Shown here in pieces: positions 45,101 through 54,802 of a stretch of DNA of 64,000 bases (position 1 is its first letter; each line of letters starts with the position of its first letter). A model generated the notes under the pieces. It had not been told where the DNA came from. It ran no database searches and was given only the letters and a program-made list of their open reading frames with translations. The position numbers and the translations under genes are program-made. Source of the DNA: Shewanella maritima (lineage in GTDB: Bacteria > Pseudomonadota > Gammaproteobacteria > Enterobacterales > Shewanellaceae); assembly GCF_004295345.1 (NCBI RefSeq), contig NZ_CP036200.1:2490001-2554000 (forward strand). Direction: 5' to 3'.

Positions 45101-45114
45101 CTTGTATATACAAG
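45101..45114. promoter_or_regulatory. HutC operator candidate
   Basis: CTTGTATATACAAG is a perfect 14-base palindrome between divergent hutI and hutC and resembles known HutC boxes (TGTATATACA core). It lies 54 bases before hutI and 81 before hutC, so HutC can control both. Confidence 0.7.
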
Positions 45115-45194
45115 GTAGGATGTTTAATCATTCATCACCGCTAGCTTGGTTATATCTGCTGGCAAGAGTGTGTTACCAACAAGGAGAGCGAGCA

Positions 45195-45902
45195 ATGGTG
45201 TTGGCAAAGTTTGCTGAAATTAAACAGTTTATTTTAGCAAAAGTAGAGTCAGGTGAATGGCAAGAGAACCATCGAGTGCCGTCTGAAAATCAGCTAACAG
45301 ATTTGTTTGCCTGTAGCCGCATGACCGCGCGCCGCGCTTTGACTGAGCTGGTGGAAGCAGGGGTGTTAACTCGCACTCAAGGTTTAGGCACTTTTGTCGC
45401 AGGGCTTAAGTCGCAATCGTCCTTATTGAGCATTCGTAACATTGCTGATGAGATTAAAGAGCGTGGCCATGGCTATAGTGTTGAGCTCCTAGAGCAAACT
45501 GAAATTATCGCCATAGCGCCAATTGCCATTGCTTTGGGATTAGAGATTGGCGCTAAGGTGAGCTACTCATTAATCGTTCACTGCGAGCAAAGTGTGCCGC
45601 TGCAAATGGAGGAGCGCTTTGTTAACCCAGAGTTGATCCCTGATTACCTTGCACAAGATTTTAGCGAGCAAACGCCCCATGAATACTTATCTAAAGTTGC
45701 GCCGTTAACCGAGGCGCGTCATACCGTTGAAGCCGTAATTCCGAGTGAGCAAGTCCAGCAGCATCTGCAAATTGAGGCCACTGAGCCTTGTTTGCAAGTG
45801 CTTCGACGCACCTGGTCACGCCAAGGAGTGGTGAGCTTTGCACGGCTGGTACATCCGGGCAGCAAGTTCCGCCTAGGCGGCCACTTAACGTTTAAGCGCT
45901 AG
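45195..45902 (+). CDS. hutC: Histidine utilization repressor HutC
   Basis: The 235-residue GntR regulator of the HutC subfamily has an N-terminal winged helix (about 1-75, with VPSENQLTDLFACSRMTARRAL) and a C-terminal UTRA ligand domain. Urocanate binding releases it from DNA. The ATG at 45195 follows AAGGAG by eight bases; the frame runs upstream over the operator without a credible start. hutU and hutH follow in the same direction. An 18-base palindrome covers its stop codon. Confidence 0.92.
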   Translation: MVLAKFAEIKQFILAKVESGEWQENHRVPSENQLTDLFACSRMTARRALTELVEAGVLTRTQGLGTFVAGLKSQSSLLSIRNIADEIKERGHGYSVELLEQTEIIAIAPIAIALGLEIGAKVSYSLIVHCEQSVPLQMEERFVNPELIPDYLAQDFSEQTPHEYLSKVAPLTEARHTVEAVIPSEQVQQHLQIEATEPCLQVLRRTWSRQGVVSFARLVHPGSKFRLGGHLTFKR

Positions 45903-45909
45903 CGCTTAA
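45892..45909. repeat. Perfect palindrome across the hutC stop codon
   Basis: TTAAGCGCTAGCGCTTAA is an 18-base perfect palindrome spanning the TAG stop of hutC. It has no T-tract, so its role is uncertain. Confidence 0.5.
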
Positions 45910-46017
45910 TAAAGATTAACTAGGCAGCTCAAGGAGAGCTGTTAGACATTGCATAAATAATAGCAACGGAGCAATCAGCAAAGATTGCCCTAATAACAAC
46001 CGAAAAGGTGATTTAGC

Positions 46018-47691
46018 ATGAGTACAAGACACGACCCAAGCCGCAAGATTATTGCACCCCATGGCAGCGAGTTAAGTTGTAAAAGTTGGTTAACTGAAGC
46101 GCCAATGCGGATGTTAATGAACAACTTGCACCCTGATGTTGCTGAGCGCCCAGAAGATTTAGTGGTATATGGCGGCATTGGCCGTGCAGCCCGTGACTGG
46201 CAAAGTTATGACAAGATCGTTGAAGTACTGCAGCGTCTAGAAGACGATGAAACCCTACTGGTGCAATCGGGCAAGCCAGTTGGTGTGTTCCGCACTCATG
46301 CTGATGCACCTAGAGTGCTGATCGCCAACTCAAACCTAGTGCCGCACTGGGCAAACTGGGAACATTTTAACGAGCTAGATAAGCAAGGGTTGGCGATGTA
46401 CGGCCAAATGACCGCTGGTTCGTGGATTTACATCGGCACCCAAGGCATTGTTCAAGGTACTTACGAAACTTTTGTTGCTGTGGCCAAGAAACACTTTGGC
46501 GGTGATGCAGCAGGCAAGTGGATTTTAACCGGTGGTCTTGGTGGCATGGGCGGCGCGCAGCCACTAGCTGGCACCATGGCTGGTTTCTCGGTACTGGCCT
46601 GTGAAGTTGATGAAACTCGTATCGATTTTCGTCTGCGGACTCGCTATGTCGACAAAAAAGCCCATAGCCTAGATGAAGCGCTAGCTATGATGGATGAAGC
46701 CAACAAAGCGGGTAAGCCTGTATCTGTCGGGCTATTAGCCAATGCAGCGGATGTATTTACCGAGTTAGTTGAGCGCGGCATTACTCCAGATGTGGTCACC
46801 GACCAAACCTCAGCCCATGACCCATTAAATGGTTACTTGCCACAAGGTTGGACCCTCGAGCAAGCGGCAGAGTTGCGCCAGCAAAATGAAGCTGCTGTGG
46901 TTAAGGCGGCTAAAGAGTCGATGGCAGTGCAAGTGAAAGCCATGCTAGCGCTACAAGCAAATGGCGCTGCGACACTCGATTATGGTAACAACATTCGCCA
47001 AATGGCGTTTGAAGTGGGTGTTGAAAATGCCTTTGACTTCCCAGGCTTTGTGCCTGCTTACATTCGCCCACTTTTCTGTGAGGGTGTCGGTCCATTTCGC
47101 TGGGCGGCGCTATCTGGCGACCCTGAAGATATTTATAAAACTGATGCCAAAGTTAAAGAGCTGATCCCAGATGATAAGCATCTGCATAATTGGCTTGATA
47201 TGGCGCGTGAGCGTATTGCCTTCCAAGGCTTGCCTGCACGTATATGTTGGGTGGGCTTAAAAGACCGTGCGCGCCTTGCGGCAGCATTCAATGAAATGGT
47301 TAAAAACGGTGAGCTGTCTGCGCCGGTTGTGATTGGTCGTGATCATCTTGATTCTGGTTCAGTAGCGAGTCCGAATCGTGAAACTGAGTCTATGCTCGAT
47401 GGCTCTGATGCTGTGTCTGACTGGCCCTTACTTAACGCCTTACTAAACACGGCAAGCGGCGCAACCTGGGTGTCTCTGCACCATGGCGGCGGCGTAGGTA
47501 TGGGCTTTAGCCAGCACTCGGGTGTGGTGATCGTGTGTGACGGCACTGATGCTGCAGCCAAGCGTGTTGAGCGTGTGCTGTGGAATGACCCAGCAACGGG
47601 CGTGATGCGTCATGCTGATGCTGGCTATGACATCGCTAAAAGCTGCGCTAAAGAGCAGGGCCTAGATTTACCTATGATGGAGGCGAAGTAA
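46018..47691 (+). CDS. hutU: Urocanate hydratase HutU
   Basis: The 557-residue NAD-dependent enzyme converts urocanate to imidazolone propionate, the second step of histidine catabolism. Family blocks include [25 protein letters not shown] and [13 protein letters not shown], with [10 protein letters not shown] near the C-terminal catalytic region. Length and start match the family. AAGGTGA precedes the ATG. Its stop overlaps the hutH start (TAATG), so the two are translationally coupled. Confidence 0.97.
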   Translation: MSTRHDPSRKIIAPHGSELSCKSWLTEAPMRMLMNNLHPDVAERPEDLVVYGGIGRAARDWQSYDKIVEVLQRLEDDETLLVQSGKPVGVFRTHADAPRVLIANSNLVPHWANWEHFNELDKQGLAMYGQMTAGSWIYIGTQGIVQGTYETFVAVAKKHFGGDAAGKWILTGGLGGMGGAQPLAGTMAGFSVLACEVDETRIDFRLRTRYVDKKAHSLDEALAMMDEANKAGKPVSVGLLANAADVFTELVERGITPDVVTDQTSAHDPLNGYLPQGWTLEQAAELRQQNEAAVVKAAKESMAVQVKAMLALQANGAATLDYGNNIRQMAFEVGVENAFDFPGFVPAYIRPLFCEGVGPFRWAALSGDPEDIYKTDAKVKELIPDDKHLHNWLDMARERIAFQGLPARICWVGLKDRARLAAAFNEMVKNGELSAPVVIGRDHLDSGSVASPNRETESMLDGSDAVSDWPLLNALLNTASGATWVSLHHGGGVGMGFSQHSGVVIVCDGTDAAAKRVERVLWNDPATGVMRHADAGYDIAKSCAKEQGLDLPMMEAK

Positions 47692-49229
47692 TGGCTAAGT
47701 TATCGCTTACCCTGGAGCCAGGGACATTATCGTTAGCGCAGCTGCGCCAAGTAAGCCGTCATGGCGTGACAATGAAACTTGCTGATAGCGCGATTGCGAA
47801 CATCAACTCAAGTGCGGAGCTGGTACAAAATGTTATCCGCGAAGGTCGCACTGTTTACGGCATTAATACCGGCTTTGGCTTGCTAGCTAATACTAAGATT
47901 GCGCCTGATGACTTGCAGTTGCTGCAACGCTCCATTGTGTTGTCTCATGCCGCAGGTACCGGTCAGTACATGCAAGATGAAACAGTGCGCTTGATGATGG
48001 TATTAAAGATCAACTCGCTAAGCCGCGGCTTTTCAGGTATTCGCCTTGAAGTCATTGAGTTTCTTATCTCGCTGGTTAACGCTGGCGTGTACCCTTGTGT
48101 GCCAGAGAAAGGCTCTGTCGGTGCATCTGGTGACTTAGCGCCACTATCTCATATGTGTTTGCCACTACTTGGTGAAGGCGAAATGAGCTACCAAGGGCAA
48201 ATTATCAGCGCGCAAGAAGGACTGGAAATTGCCGGGCTTAAACCGCTTGAGCTGGCTGCCAAAGAAGGCTTAGCACTACTTAATGGTACTCAAGCATCGA
48301 CGGCATTAGCGCTTGAAGGCTTATTCAACGCTGAAGACTTATTCGCATCAAGCTCAGTCGTTGGCGCTATGAGTGTTGAAGCGGCAATGGGCAGTCGTAG
48401 CCCATTTGATGCACGTATTCATGAGGCTCGTGGTCAGCAAGGGCAAATCGACTCAGCTGCTATTTTCCGTCACTTATTAGGTGATGAGTCGCAGATTAGT
48501 CTAAGTCATGTTGATTGTGAAAAGGTGCAAGATCCTTATTCGCTGCGCTGTCAGCCACAGGTACTAGGGGCATGTTTGACCCAAATTCGTCAGGCTGCTG
48601 AAGTACTGGCTGTTGAGGCCAATGGCGTTACCGACAACCCGTTAGTATTCCAAGATACTGGCGACATTATCTCGGGTGGTAACTTCCACGCAGAACCTGT
48701 TGCTATGGCAGCAGATAATCTGGCGATAGCCATTGCCGAACTTGGCTCGATTGCTGAGCGTCGCATTGCGTTATTGATTGATTCAAGCCTTTCGAAATTA
48801 CCACCATTTCTGGTGGATAACGGCGGGGTAAACTCAGGCTTTATGATTGCTCAGGTAACTGCGGCTGCGCTTGCTTCTGAGAACAAAACTTTTGCTCACC
48901 CAGGCTCGGTAGATAGTTTGCCGACCTCAGCAAACCAAGAAGATCATGTATCGATGGCAACCTTTGCAGCCCGCCGCCTGCGTGACATGAGTGATAACAC
49001 TCGCGGCGTACTTGCTGTTGAGCTGCTAGCGGCTGCGCAAGGCTTAGATTTTAGAGCGCCATTAGAGCCGAGTAAGGCTGTGGCTGCAGCGAAAGCTGAG
49101 TTACGTGAGCTAGTGGCGTTTTACGACAAAGACCGCTATTTTGCGCCAGATATCGACAACGCGACCGACTTACTCAACACGGCAAGCTTTAATCAATACT
49201 TACCAGCGCATATGCTCGCTAGCTTTTAG
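47691..49229 (+). CDS. hutH: Histidine ammonia-lyase HutH
   Basis: The 512-residue enzyme removes ammonia from histidine to give urocanate, the first step of the pathway. The MIO cofactor forms from Ala145-Ser146-Gly147 in [14 protein letters not shown]. Other family blocks are [19 protein letters not shown] and QDHVSM-type [14 protein letters not shown]. It overlaps hutU by one base. A strong terminator follows. Confidence 0.97.
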   Translation: MAKLSLTLEPGTLSLAQLRQVSRHGVTMKLADSAIANINSSAELVQNVIREGRTVYGINTGFGLLANTKIAPDDLQLLQRSIVLSHAAGTGQYMQDETVRLMMVLKINSLSRGFSGIRLEVIEFLISLVNAGVYPCVPEKGSVGASGDLAPLSHMCLPLLGEGEMSYQGQIISAQEGLEIAGLKPLELAAKEGLALLNGTQASTALALEGLFNAEDLFASSSVVGAMSVEAAMGSRSPFDARIHEARGQQGQIDSAAIFRHLLGDESQISLSHVDCEKVQDPYSLRCQPQVLGACLTQIRQAAEVLAVEANGVTDNPLVFQDTGDIISGGNFHAEPVAMAADNLAIAIAELGSIAERRIALLIDSSLSKLPPFLVDNGGVNSGFMIAQVTAAALASENKTFAHPGSVDSLPTSANQEDHVSMATFAARRLRDMSDNTRGVLAVELLAAAQGLDFRAPLEPSKAVAAAKAELRELVAFYDKDRYFAPDIDNATDLLNTASFNQYLPAHMLASF

Positions 49230-49280
49230 TACTAGATATTGCGCTAATAACGCTTAAGTTAATTACTAAGCCTCAAAATG

Positions 49281-49312
49281 AAAAACGGCGTCGATTGAGA
49301 CGCCGTTTTTGT
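49281..49312 (+). terminator. Terminator after hutUH
   Basis: AAAACGGCGTC and GACGCCGTTTT form an 11-base stem around GATTGA, followed by T residues. It also reads as a terminator for the convergent leftward gene at 49338. Confidence 0.92.
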
Positions 49313-49337
49313 TAATGCGATTTAAACCAGTACATAA

Positions 49338-49874
49338 CTACATGGTAAAGCCAAAGCTAATAACCGCTGACTCAGTACGAGTGTCATAGCCGGCGCCAAT
49401 CATAAACGAGTTAGCGATACGGTAGCGTAGACCCGCCTCTGCACCCCAGTAACGGTCATTGCTTCGCTCCCATACTGGTTCACCACCTTCAATCAATGGC
49501 ACGATATTATTGGTGGTGTTGGTTTCATAGACATAGTTGGTTGCACCAAAGTAAATGCTGAAATCTTCGGTCATGCTATAGCTAACACCAAAGCGCCACA
49601 TGTATTCTTGAATGTAACCTTCACTTGGCTCTTGTAGTTCTAGATCGGTTTTTTGACCTTTAGCATAACCAATGTAATAGCCCCAATCTGCGTAGTCACG
49701 GTCATAATGCCTAGGAGCAAGGGTTACGCCATACATCTTGCTTGGAGTATTCACGTAATCAAAAAGAAGCGCCACTGCAGGTTGATAACCTTGTTGGTCA
49801 TCATTAGCCTTAGCGTTTGGTACTGCAACTAGGCAAGCGAGGGTGAGCGCGACAACTAAAGAATAATATTTCAT
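49338..49874 (-). CDS. Small outer-membrane beta-barrel-like protein
   Basis: The 178-residue protein has a signal peptide (about 1-23, ending NAKA) and alternating strands rich in Tyr and Gly: YYIGYAKGQ, MWRFGVSYSM, IYFGATNYVY, GAEAGLRYRI and FMIGAGYDTR, ending ISFGFTM. This suggests an eight-strand barrel in the outer membrane. I do not recognise the family. It is convergent with hutH. Confidence 0.75.
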   Translation of the reverse strand: MKYYSLVVALTLACLVAVPNAKANDDQQGYQPAVALLFDYVNTPSKMYGVTLAPRHYDRDYADWGYYIGYAKGQKTDLELQEPSEGYIQEYMWRFGVSYSMTEDFSIYFGATNYVYETNTTNNIVPLIEGGEPVWERSNDRYWGAEAGLRYRIANSFMIGAGYDTRTESAVISFGFTM

Positions 49875-50065
49875 GATTGACTCCCGTTCTTAGTTGCCCG
49901 TATTGTTAATGCATCACTGAAACTGGTCAAATAACGACAAGGAAAAACGAGCTAAAATAAGGGCTTGTTGAGTGCTTGTTACGTTGCAGTGCACGCTTGT
50001 TATTTACTGTGGCGGTTTTTGCTAATGATATTCGGTTTAAATATTTCCATAAAAGGAACCCGATT

Positions 50066-51322
50066 GTGAATACAGATCTTCGTGTCGAGTTAACCTCTTG
50101 GTTAACCAGTATCGGCATAAATGCCCAACCTTCTGATTTACTTACCACAAGCATCATTATTGTTGTATGCCTGATAGTTGCAGCTATCAGCTATTACTTA
50201 ACCCACCGCTTTGTCGTGCATGGGGTTAATTTAGTGATCAAACGCAGCGCTGTACAGTGGGACGATGTGTTTGTTAGTCATGGTGTTTTTGAGCGTTTGG
50301 CGCTTTTTGTACCTGTGTTGCTGCTTGATTTAGTGGTACCAATTGTTCTAACTGAGCATGAGTTACTGAGTACATTTTTTGACCGTGGTTTAAGTGCGCT
50401 GCTGGTTTTTGTAGCGATTCGCGCGGCGTTTGCCGGCTTAAATGCGGTTGATGATATCTCTGATATCAATCGAGTGAATCGCCGCATTCCAGTGAAGAGC
50501 TTCGTGCAGCTGATCAAACTGTTTATGTTTATCATAGGTTTGATTGTGGTGGTGGCTATTTTGTCTGATAAATCACCCGTTTATTTCTTTAGTGGTTTAG
50601 GTGTTGCCACCGGTTTAGTGATGTTGGTGTTTCGCGATACGATTTTGGGCTTTGTTGCTGGTATTCAGCTAGCGGCTAACCGCATGGTGAGTAAGGGCGA
50701 TTGGATTCAGATGGATAAGTATGGCGCTGACGGCGAGGTTACGGACGTCACCTTAACTACCGTAAAGGTACAAAATTGGGATAAGACTATTACCATGATC
50801 CCTGCTTATGCGCTGGTTTCAGATGCCTTTAAAAACTGGCAGGGTATGTCGCTTTCAGGCGGTCGCCGCATCAAGCGTTCAATCAATATCGACATTAGCA
50901 GCATCGGATTCTTAACTGAGTCAGATATTGAGCGCTTAGGTAAAGTTAATTGTTTGAAGCAATACCTGCCGAGCATCATCGCAGAGATTAGTGCAGATAA
51001 CGCTAATGTGGCTGATGCTGAGTTAATGATTAACGGTAGACATTTGACCAATATTGGCACCTTTAGGGCTTATTTACAGGCGTATTTAGAGGCGCACCCG
51101 AAAACTCATAAAGGTATGACGCTAATGGTACGTCAATTAGCGCCGACGGCTGAAGGTGTGCCAATTGAGCTGTATATCTTCACTAACGATACTGTGTGGT
51201 TTAACTATGAGAGCATTCAGGCAGATATTTTTGACCATATTTTTGCCATCTTGCCAGAGTTTGGCTTACGCGCTTTCCAGCAGCCATCAGGTAGTGATTT
51301 TGGTGCGTTAAAGCCTAATTGA
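50066..51322 (+). CDS. MscS-family mechanosensitive channel (YbdG-like)
   Basis: The 418-residue protein has about five membrane segments in its first half. An MscS pore and beta domain follow: GLGVATGLVMLVFRDTILGFVAGIQLA split over the pore helix, then GDWIQMDKYGADGEVTDVTLTTVKVQNWDKT. Length and motifs fit YbdG (MscM) of E. coli. The chosen GTG at 50066 follows AAAAGGA by nine bases; the frame is open to 49976. It releases solutes during osmotic downshift. Confidence 0.88.
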   Translation: MNTDLRVELTSWLTSIGINAQPSDLLTTSIIIVVCLIVAAISYYLTHRFVVHGVNLVIKRSAVQWDDVFVSHGVFERLALFVPVLLLDLVVPIVLTEHELLSTFFDRGLSALLVFVAIRAAFAGLNAVDDISDINRVNRRIPVKSFVQLIKLFMFIIGLIVVVAILSDKSPVYFFSGLGVATGLVMLVFRDTILGFVAGIQLAANRMVSKGDWIQMDKYGADGEVTDVTLTTVKVQNWDKTITMIPAYALVSDAFKNWQGMSLSGGRRIKRSINIDISSIGFLTESDIERLGKVNCLKQYLPSIIAEISADNANVADAELMINGRHLTNIGTFRAYLQAYLEAHPKTHKGMTLMVRQLAPTAEGVPIELYIFTNDTVWFNYESIQADIFDHIFAILPEFGLRAFQQPSGSDFGALKPN

Positions 51323-51349
51323 GAAATTAGCGCCTAATTAGGCCAACTA

Positions 51350-51940
51350 TTAATCTTCAAGTTTAAAGGTCGGGATCTGTTTGGGATGCCGGCCTTTTAT
51401 TTGCCTGAAAAATGTCATCAGCTGCTCCATATCGGTCTCAATGTTTTGAGTAGGAGTAAAGCGCTCACCTAAGACTATGGTTTTGCGTGCAAAGTCGAGC
51501 CCTACAGGAACAATATCGATATTGGCTTTGACGGCAATATGGTAAAAGCCAGTCTTCCAACGCTTAACTGGGCTACGGGTGCCTTCAGGAGCAAGCGCCA
51601 GCTTGTAGTTGTCATGTTGCTGGTAAAGCTGGGCAACAGCATCAACGAGATTGTTATGTTTGCGGCGATCTACTGGGCTGCCACCCATGGCGCGAAACAG
51701 CCAGCCCCAAGGCGGTATAAATAGCTGGTGTTTACCCAAGAAATGAATGCGTACACCTAAAGCGCTGCGGCCTATTATTCCGATGATGAAGTCCCAATTA
51801 CTGGTGTGTGGCCCTACAGCCATAATGCAAGGCTTGTCAGCGTCTAGCTCGCCCTCAAAGCGCCAACCCATTAGTTTTAAAATAAATCGAGATAGTGCAG
51901 TCATCATAGTTTGAGTCCATTTTTCCAAGTACTGCTCCAA
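51350..51940 (-). CDS. 1-acyl-glycerol-3-phosphate acyltransferase-like protein
   Basis: The 196-residue protein of the PlsC family has the catalytic H-x4-D motif in GPHTSNWDF and the phosphate-binding block APEGTRS. The segment FRAMGGSPVDRR is also typical of the short membrane-associated members of this group. It probably acylates lysophospholipids at the inner membrane. It is convergent with the MscS gene. Confidence 0.88.
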   Translation of the reverse strand: MEQYLEKWTQTMMTALSRFILKLMGWRFEGELDADKPCIMAVGPHTSNWDFIIGIIGRSALGVRIHFLGKHQLFIPPWGWLFRAMGGSPVDRRKHNNLVDAVAQLYQQHDNYKLALAPEGTRSPVKRWKTGFYHIAVKANIDIVPVGLDFARKTIVLGERFTPTQNIETDMEQLMTFFRQIKGRHPKQIPTFKLED

Positions 51941-52080
51941 TTGATATTAGGAATGCCTGCCAATTTGGCTAAGCACATACTTGGTTTTAATGATATTTTT
52001 ATGTGGTTATAAGCTGTTTTCCTATACTCTAATCCAAGCATGAAATGCTATTTTCGACAACCTAATTGTGGGAGTAAGCC

Positions 52081-52500
52081 ATGAAGTATTGTTTAGCGAT
52101 TGGCCTATTTATGTATGCTTGTTTTGCCAGTGCGCAACCAGTTGAGCAAATTCAATCCTTATTTCAAAAGCAAACTCAGGCTTGGAATCAGGGCGATGTT
52201 GACGATTACATGCAAAGCTATTGGCGCTCAGACAAGCTGCAATTTGTAAGCCGTGGTGAGCTGGTTTATGGCTGGGGTGAATTGTATCGTCGTTATAAGA
52301 AAAGTTACCCTAACAAAGCCGCCATGGGTGAGCTTAGTTTTGATATTCAAAGCGTTAAATCGCTGTCGGATAATTCAGCATTAGTGACTGGGCAATGGAC
52401 GTTAGCGCGAGATAAAGACCAGCCAACTGGCGCATCGACCTTACTCGTTGAACGCATTGATGGTCAGTGGCTGATCACCCATGACCATTCGTCGGATTAA
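52081..52500 (+). CDS. Exported NTF2-like (SnoaL/DUF4440) protein
   Basis: The 139-residue protein has a short signal peptide (about 1-18, ending CFASA) and a small NTF2-like fold: QTQAWNQGDVDDYMQSYW, then strands with LQFVSRGELVYGW and SALVTGQWTLARDK. The family is used as a scaffold for many small-molecule functions, so none can be assigned. GGGAGTAAGCC precedes the ATG. Confidence 0.78.
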   Translation: MKYCLAIGLFMYACFASAQPVEQIQSLFQKQTQAWNQGDVDDYMQSYWRSDKLQFVSRGELVYGWGELYRRYKKSYPNKAAMGELSFDIQSVKSLSDNSALVTGQWTLARDKDQPTGASTLLVERIDGQWLITHDHSSD

Positions 52501-52550
52501 TTTATCTGAGGCTAGCGGTCGCTGCGAGTATGCTGATTATATTTATGCAA

Positions 52551-53018
52551 TTAGTGCAGCGCTGGCTCGTCAAACTCACTGATTTTTTTGACCTCACCTA
52601 AGATGGCTTGTTCAAGCTCAGCCTCAGATTTCATGCGAGTGAAATCAAGTTTCATTCGTTGCTGTTTTGGTAAAGCCTTACGCGCTTCTTTAATCGGGTG
52701 TGACTCAATGAGTCTGTAGTGTTTAAACAGGTTAGGGTAGTCGTCTTGCACTTGCTCTGACATTGATAAGGCATCAAACAGTTTACCTATGCGCATTACG
52801 CCTTCAGACAACTCGCAGCGCTCTTCTAACATGGCGCTAGCGATGTAACGAATATCGGTCAACACGCTTTGGCGGCGTTCATGTGCTAGCTTTTGTTGCT
52901 CAGCTTGAGCTTGTTGCTGTGCCTGGGTTTGACGTTTAAGCTTTAGCAGTAAATAAGCAGCGTAGCCGCCGAGTGCCACAAGGATGAGAACGGCAATAAC
53001 AATAACGAATGTAGACAC
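52551..53018 (-). CDS. DUF2489 domain protein
   Basis: The 155-residue protein has one N-terminal membrane helix (about 4-25), a Gln-rich coiled coil (about 28-50) and a conserved DUF2489 region with TDIRYIASAMLEERCELSEGVMRIGKLFDAL. Function is unknown. It lies next to yihI on the same strand, an association I recall from Shewanella and Vibrio, but a terminator-like hairpin lies between. Confidence 0.8.
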   Translation of the reverse strand: MSTFVIVIAVLILVALGGYAAYLLLKLKRQTQAQQQAQAEQQKLAHERRQSVLTDIRYIASAMLEERCELSEGVMRIGKLFDALSMSEQVQDDYPNLFKHYRLIESHPIKEARKALPKQQRMKLDFTRMKSEAELEQAILGEVKKISEFDEPALH

Positions 53019-53176
53019 ACACTTTCCTTTTTATGTTGCGCAAAAGCCCCTGCGAATTTGCCTATAGACACAAGTCCCGCGTAATACACGGTAGCTCAAA
53101 TTGGAGACGCTAGTTTTGATGGCTAATTTTACTGCACAAGTCGCGCTTAAGATACTGCTTGCCATAGCTAGATATG

Positions 53177-53203
53177 AAAAAAGCACCCTTTAGGTGCTTT
53201 TTC
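53177..53203. terminator. Terminator after yihI
   Basis: AAAAAGCACC and GGTGCTTTTT form a 10-base stem around CTTTA. It acts for the leftward yihI transcript and could act both ways. Confidence 0.85.
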
Positions 53204-53235
53204 TATGAGTAATTCTGACTAAGCTTAACTACAAC

Positions 53236-53775
53236 TTAGTCCTTGTACATGTTTAGCAGATCTTCACCACTTTCAAAGCGGTCAAATAATTCATCATCGC
53301 TAGCTGGCTTGCGGGTTTCGACTTCTGGCTCAGACTCGTCCATACCTAAGCGCTTCATCAGCTGCTCAATGGTATCTAGCTGTTGATCTAACCAAGCTTG
53401 GTCGGTGTCACTTAGGCTGCGACCTTCTTCAAGCATATCAAGTAGCTTGTTTAGTCTTGGGTCTTCCTCAAGCTTTAGTAGTTTCTGCTCGTCAGTGAGT
53501 TTTGGTTGTTTAGCTTTTGGCTTTAGTGGCTCAGTAATACTGCTTGGCAAGGTTAAGCTAACTGGCTTTTTGCTGCCATGGCGTGGGTCTTGGCTTGCAG
53601 ATGCCGCATTGTTAGCGTTTTGCGTTTTCAGCAGCGCTTCATTGTGGCGATTGCCTGACTTACGTCCTGAATCTTTCTTTTTGCCTTCAACCTGTTTGCG
53701 GTCGGCTTTTTTTACTCGTGGTGCGCGCTTTGCCGCGTTTTCACTAACTTTGCGAGTTTTTCTGCTGCGAGCCAT
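53236..53775 (-). CDS. yihI: Der GTPase-activating protein YihI
   Basis: The 179-residue protein has a very basic N-terminal region (about 1-40, Lys/Arg-rich) and an acidic C-terminal half, as in YihI. The block LEEDPRLNKLLDMLEEGRSLSDTDQAWLDQQLD, here about 105-138, is the family core. YihI stimulates the GTPase Der and so tunes ribosome assembly. In E. coli it lies next to csrC and yihA (engB), and the same group is found here. Confidence 0.9.
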   Translation of the reverse strand: MARSRKTRKVSENAAKRAPRVKKADRKQVEGKKKDSGRKSGNRHNEALLKTQNANNAASASQDPRHGSKKPVSLTLPSSITEPLKPKAKQPKLTDEQKLLKLEEDPRLNKLLDMLEEGRSLSDTDQAWLDQQLDTIEQLMKRLGMDESEPEVETRKPASDDELFDRFESGEDLLNMYKD

Positions 53776-53840
53776 GGTGCTGTATTACCTTGATCAATCA
53801 AATTCTATAAAGACTTAGTATCGTAGTACGAGGTGCAATA

Positions 53841-54506
53841 CTAAATCGGGTTGCGCTTTATATCAGATTCTGATGGTTTTTGCATCAAAATGAAGTCCTT
53901 TGAAGCAAATAATAGATCAAAACCACTGACAGCGGCCATATATTCAAAGGTTGCTTGCTGATAGAAACTCACATGAGTCGGATTGGTTTTATAGTGCCAC
54001 TTAGCAAATTGGTTGAGGTTGCTCAGTAGCGGAGTGCTGATTGCTAACCAGCCACCAGGGCGCACAAGCTGTGACAACAAGCGCCATTCTTTTTGCGGGC
54101 TTCTAAAGTGTTCAAACACACGGTAGCAGCAAACAAAATCATAGTCTTGTTTGAGTACCTCTGGGTTGGCTGCAAAAAATGGATCGTATTGATTTAAGGT
54201 GTGCCCTGCAGCATTAATTTCGTCAATGCTGTTTTCATCTAACACCCGACCAAAATTAAGGCCAGTAAGATGAGTTTGAGGTTGTTGCTGAGTAATTTGC
54301 GCTAATAGTGGGAATACAAATTGTGAAAGTTGCTTTTGCTTGGCGGCCTTATTGGCCCGTCCATAGCGTTGGCGTTCAACGTTCGGTAGAAGATGAGAGC
54401 TTGGCGCAGCGAATACAAGTCCGCAATGTAGGCATAGGTAAAAAGCACGCTTTTTGTCTTGGATGAAAAAGTCAGCTTGGTGGCTACAAAGAGGGCAAAG
54501 GCTCAT
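53841..54506 (-). CDS. SAM-dependent methyltransferase with N-terminal zinc ribbon
   Basis: The 221-residue protein begins with a zinc-ribbon-like CPLC-x17-CLHC (Cys4, 7, 25, 28). A class I methyltransferase domain follows with DFVCCYRVFEHFRSP and VRPGGWLAISTPLL. The glycine-rich SAM loop is degenerate (LNFGRVLDEN), so activity is likely but not certain. The substrate is unknown. Confidence 0.82.
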   Translation of the reverse strand: MSLCPLCSHQADFFIQDKKRAFYLCLHCGLVFAAPSSHLLPNVERQRYGRANKAAKQKQLSQFVFPLLAQITQQQPQTHLTGLNFGRVLDENSIDEINAAGHTLNQYDPFFAANPEVLKQDYDFVCCYRVFEHFRSPQKEWRLLSQLVRPGGWLAISTPLLSNLNQFAKWHYKTNPTHVSFYQQATFEYMAAVSGFDLLFASKDFILMQKPSESDIKRNPI

Positions 54507-54602
54507 GAACGACAGCAGTATCCAATCGGCAGGTGGGTAACTTCAGTATATCGACAATATTCAAAGTTAAACAAGCTCTAAGCTTTTAATTTTTAGAACC
54601 TT

Positions 54603-54778
54603 ATACCAATTGGGATAAATAAGTGATCAGATATTACGCAGGAAAAATCGTTTAGAACAAGGCAGAAATTGCAGCTAGCTAGTTGCTCTACCTACAAAAT
54701 TTCTAACGAAGTTATAAGCCCTTTTTTCCAGTAAAAAGTAACCAGTAAGAATGATCACATTCTTGTGCTAATTGGTAT
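54603..54778. repeat. MITE-like hairpin repeat, copy 2
   Basis: The 176-base element is closely similar to the copy at 33634-33795, with ends ATACCAATT and AATTGGTAT. It differs by a 14-base insertion near the right end. The inner arm reads AGAAATT against AATTTCT, where copy 1 reads CGCAAATT against AATTTGC, so both sides changed together. It has no coding capacity. Confidence 0.8.
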
Positions 54779-54802
54779 TAGTGACTTGGCAAATATTGAA
54801 GT

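Noticed and set aside
45102..45194. Longer N-terminus of HutC
   Set aside because: It would start at a TTG inside the operator palindrome; the AAGGAG site before 45195 is far better.
53405..53818. 137-residue Ser/Leu-rich frame on the plus strand
   Set aside because: It is the complement of the repetitive, Lys/Glu-rich yihI gene.
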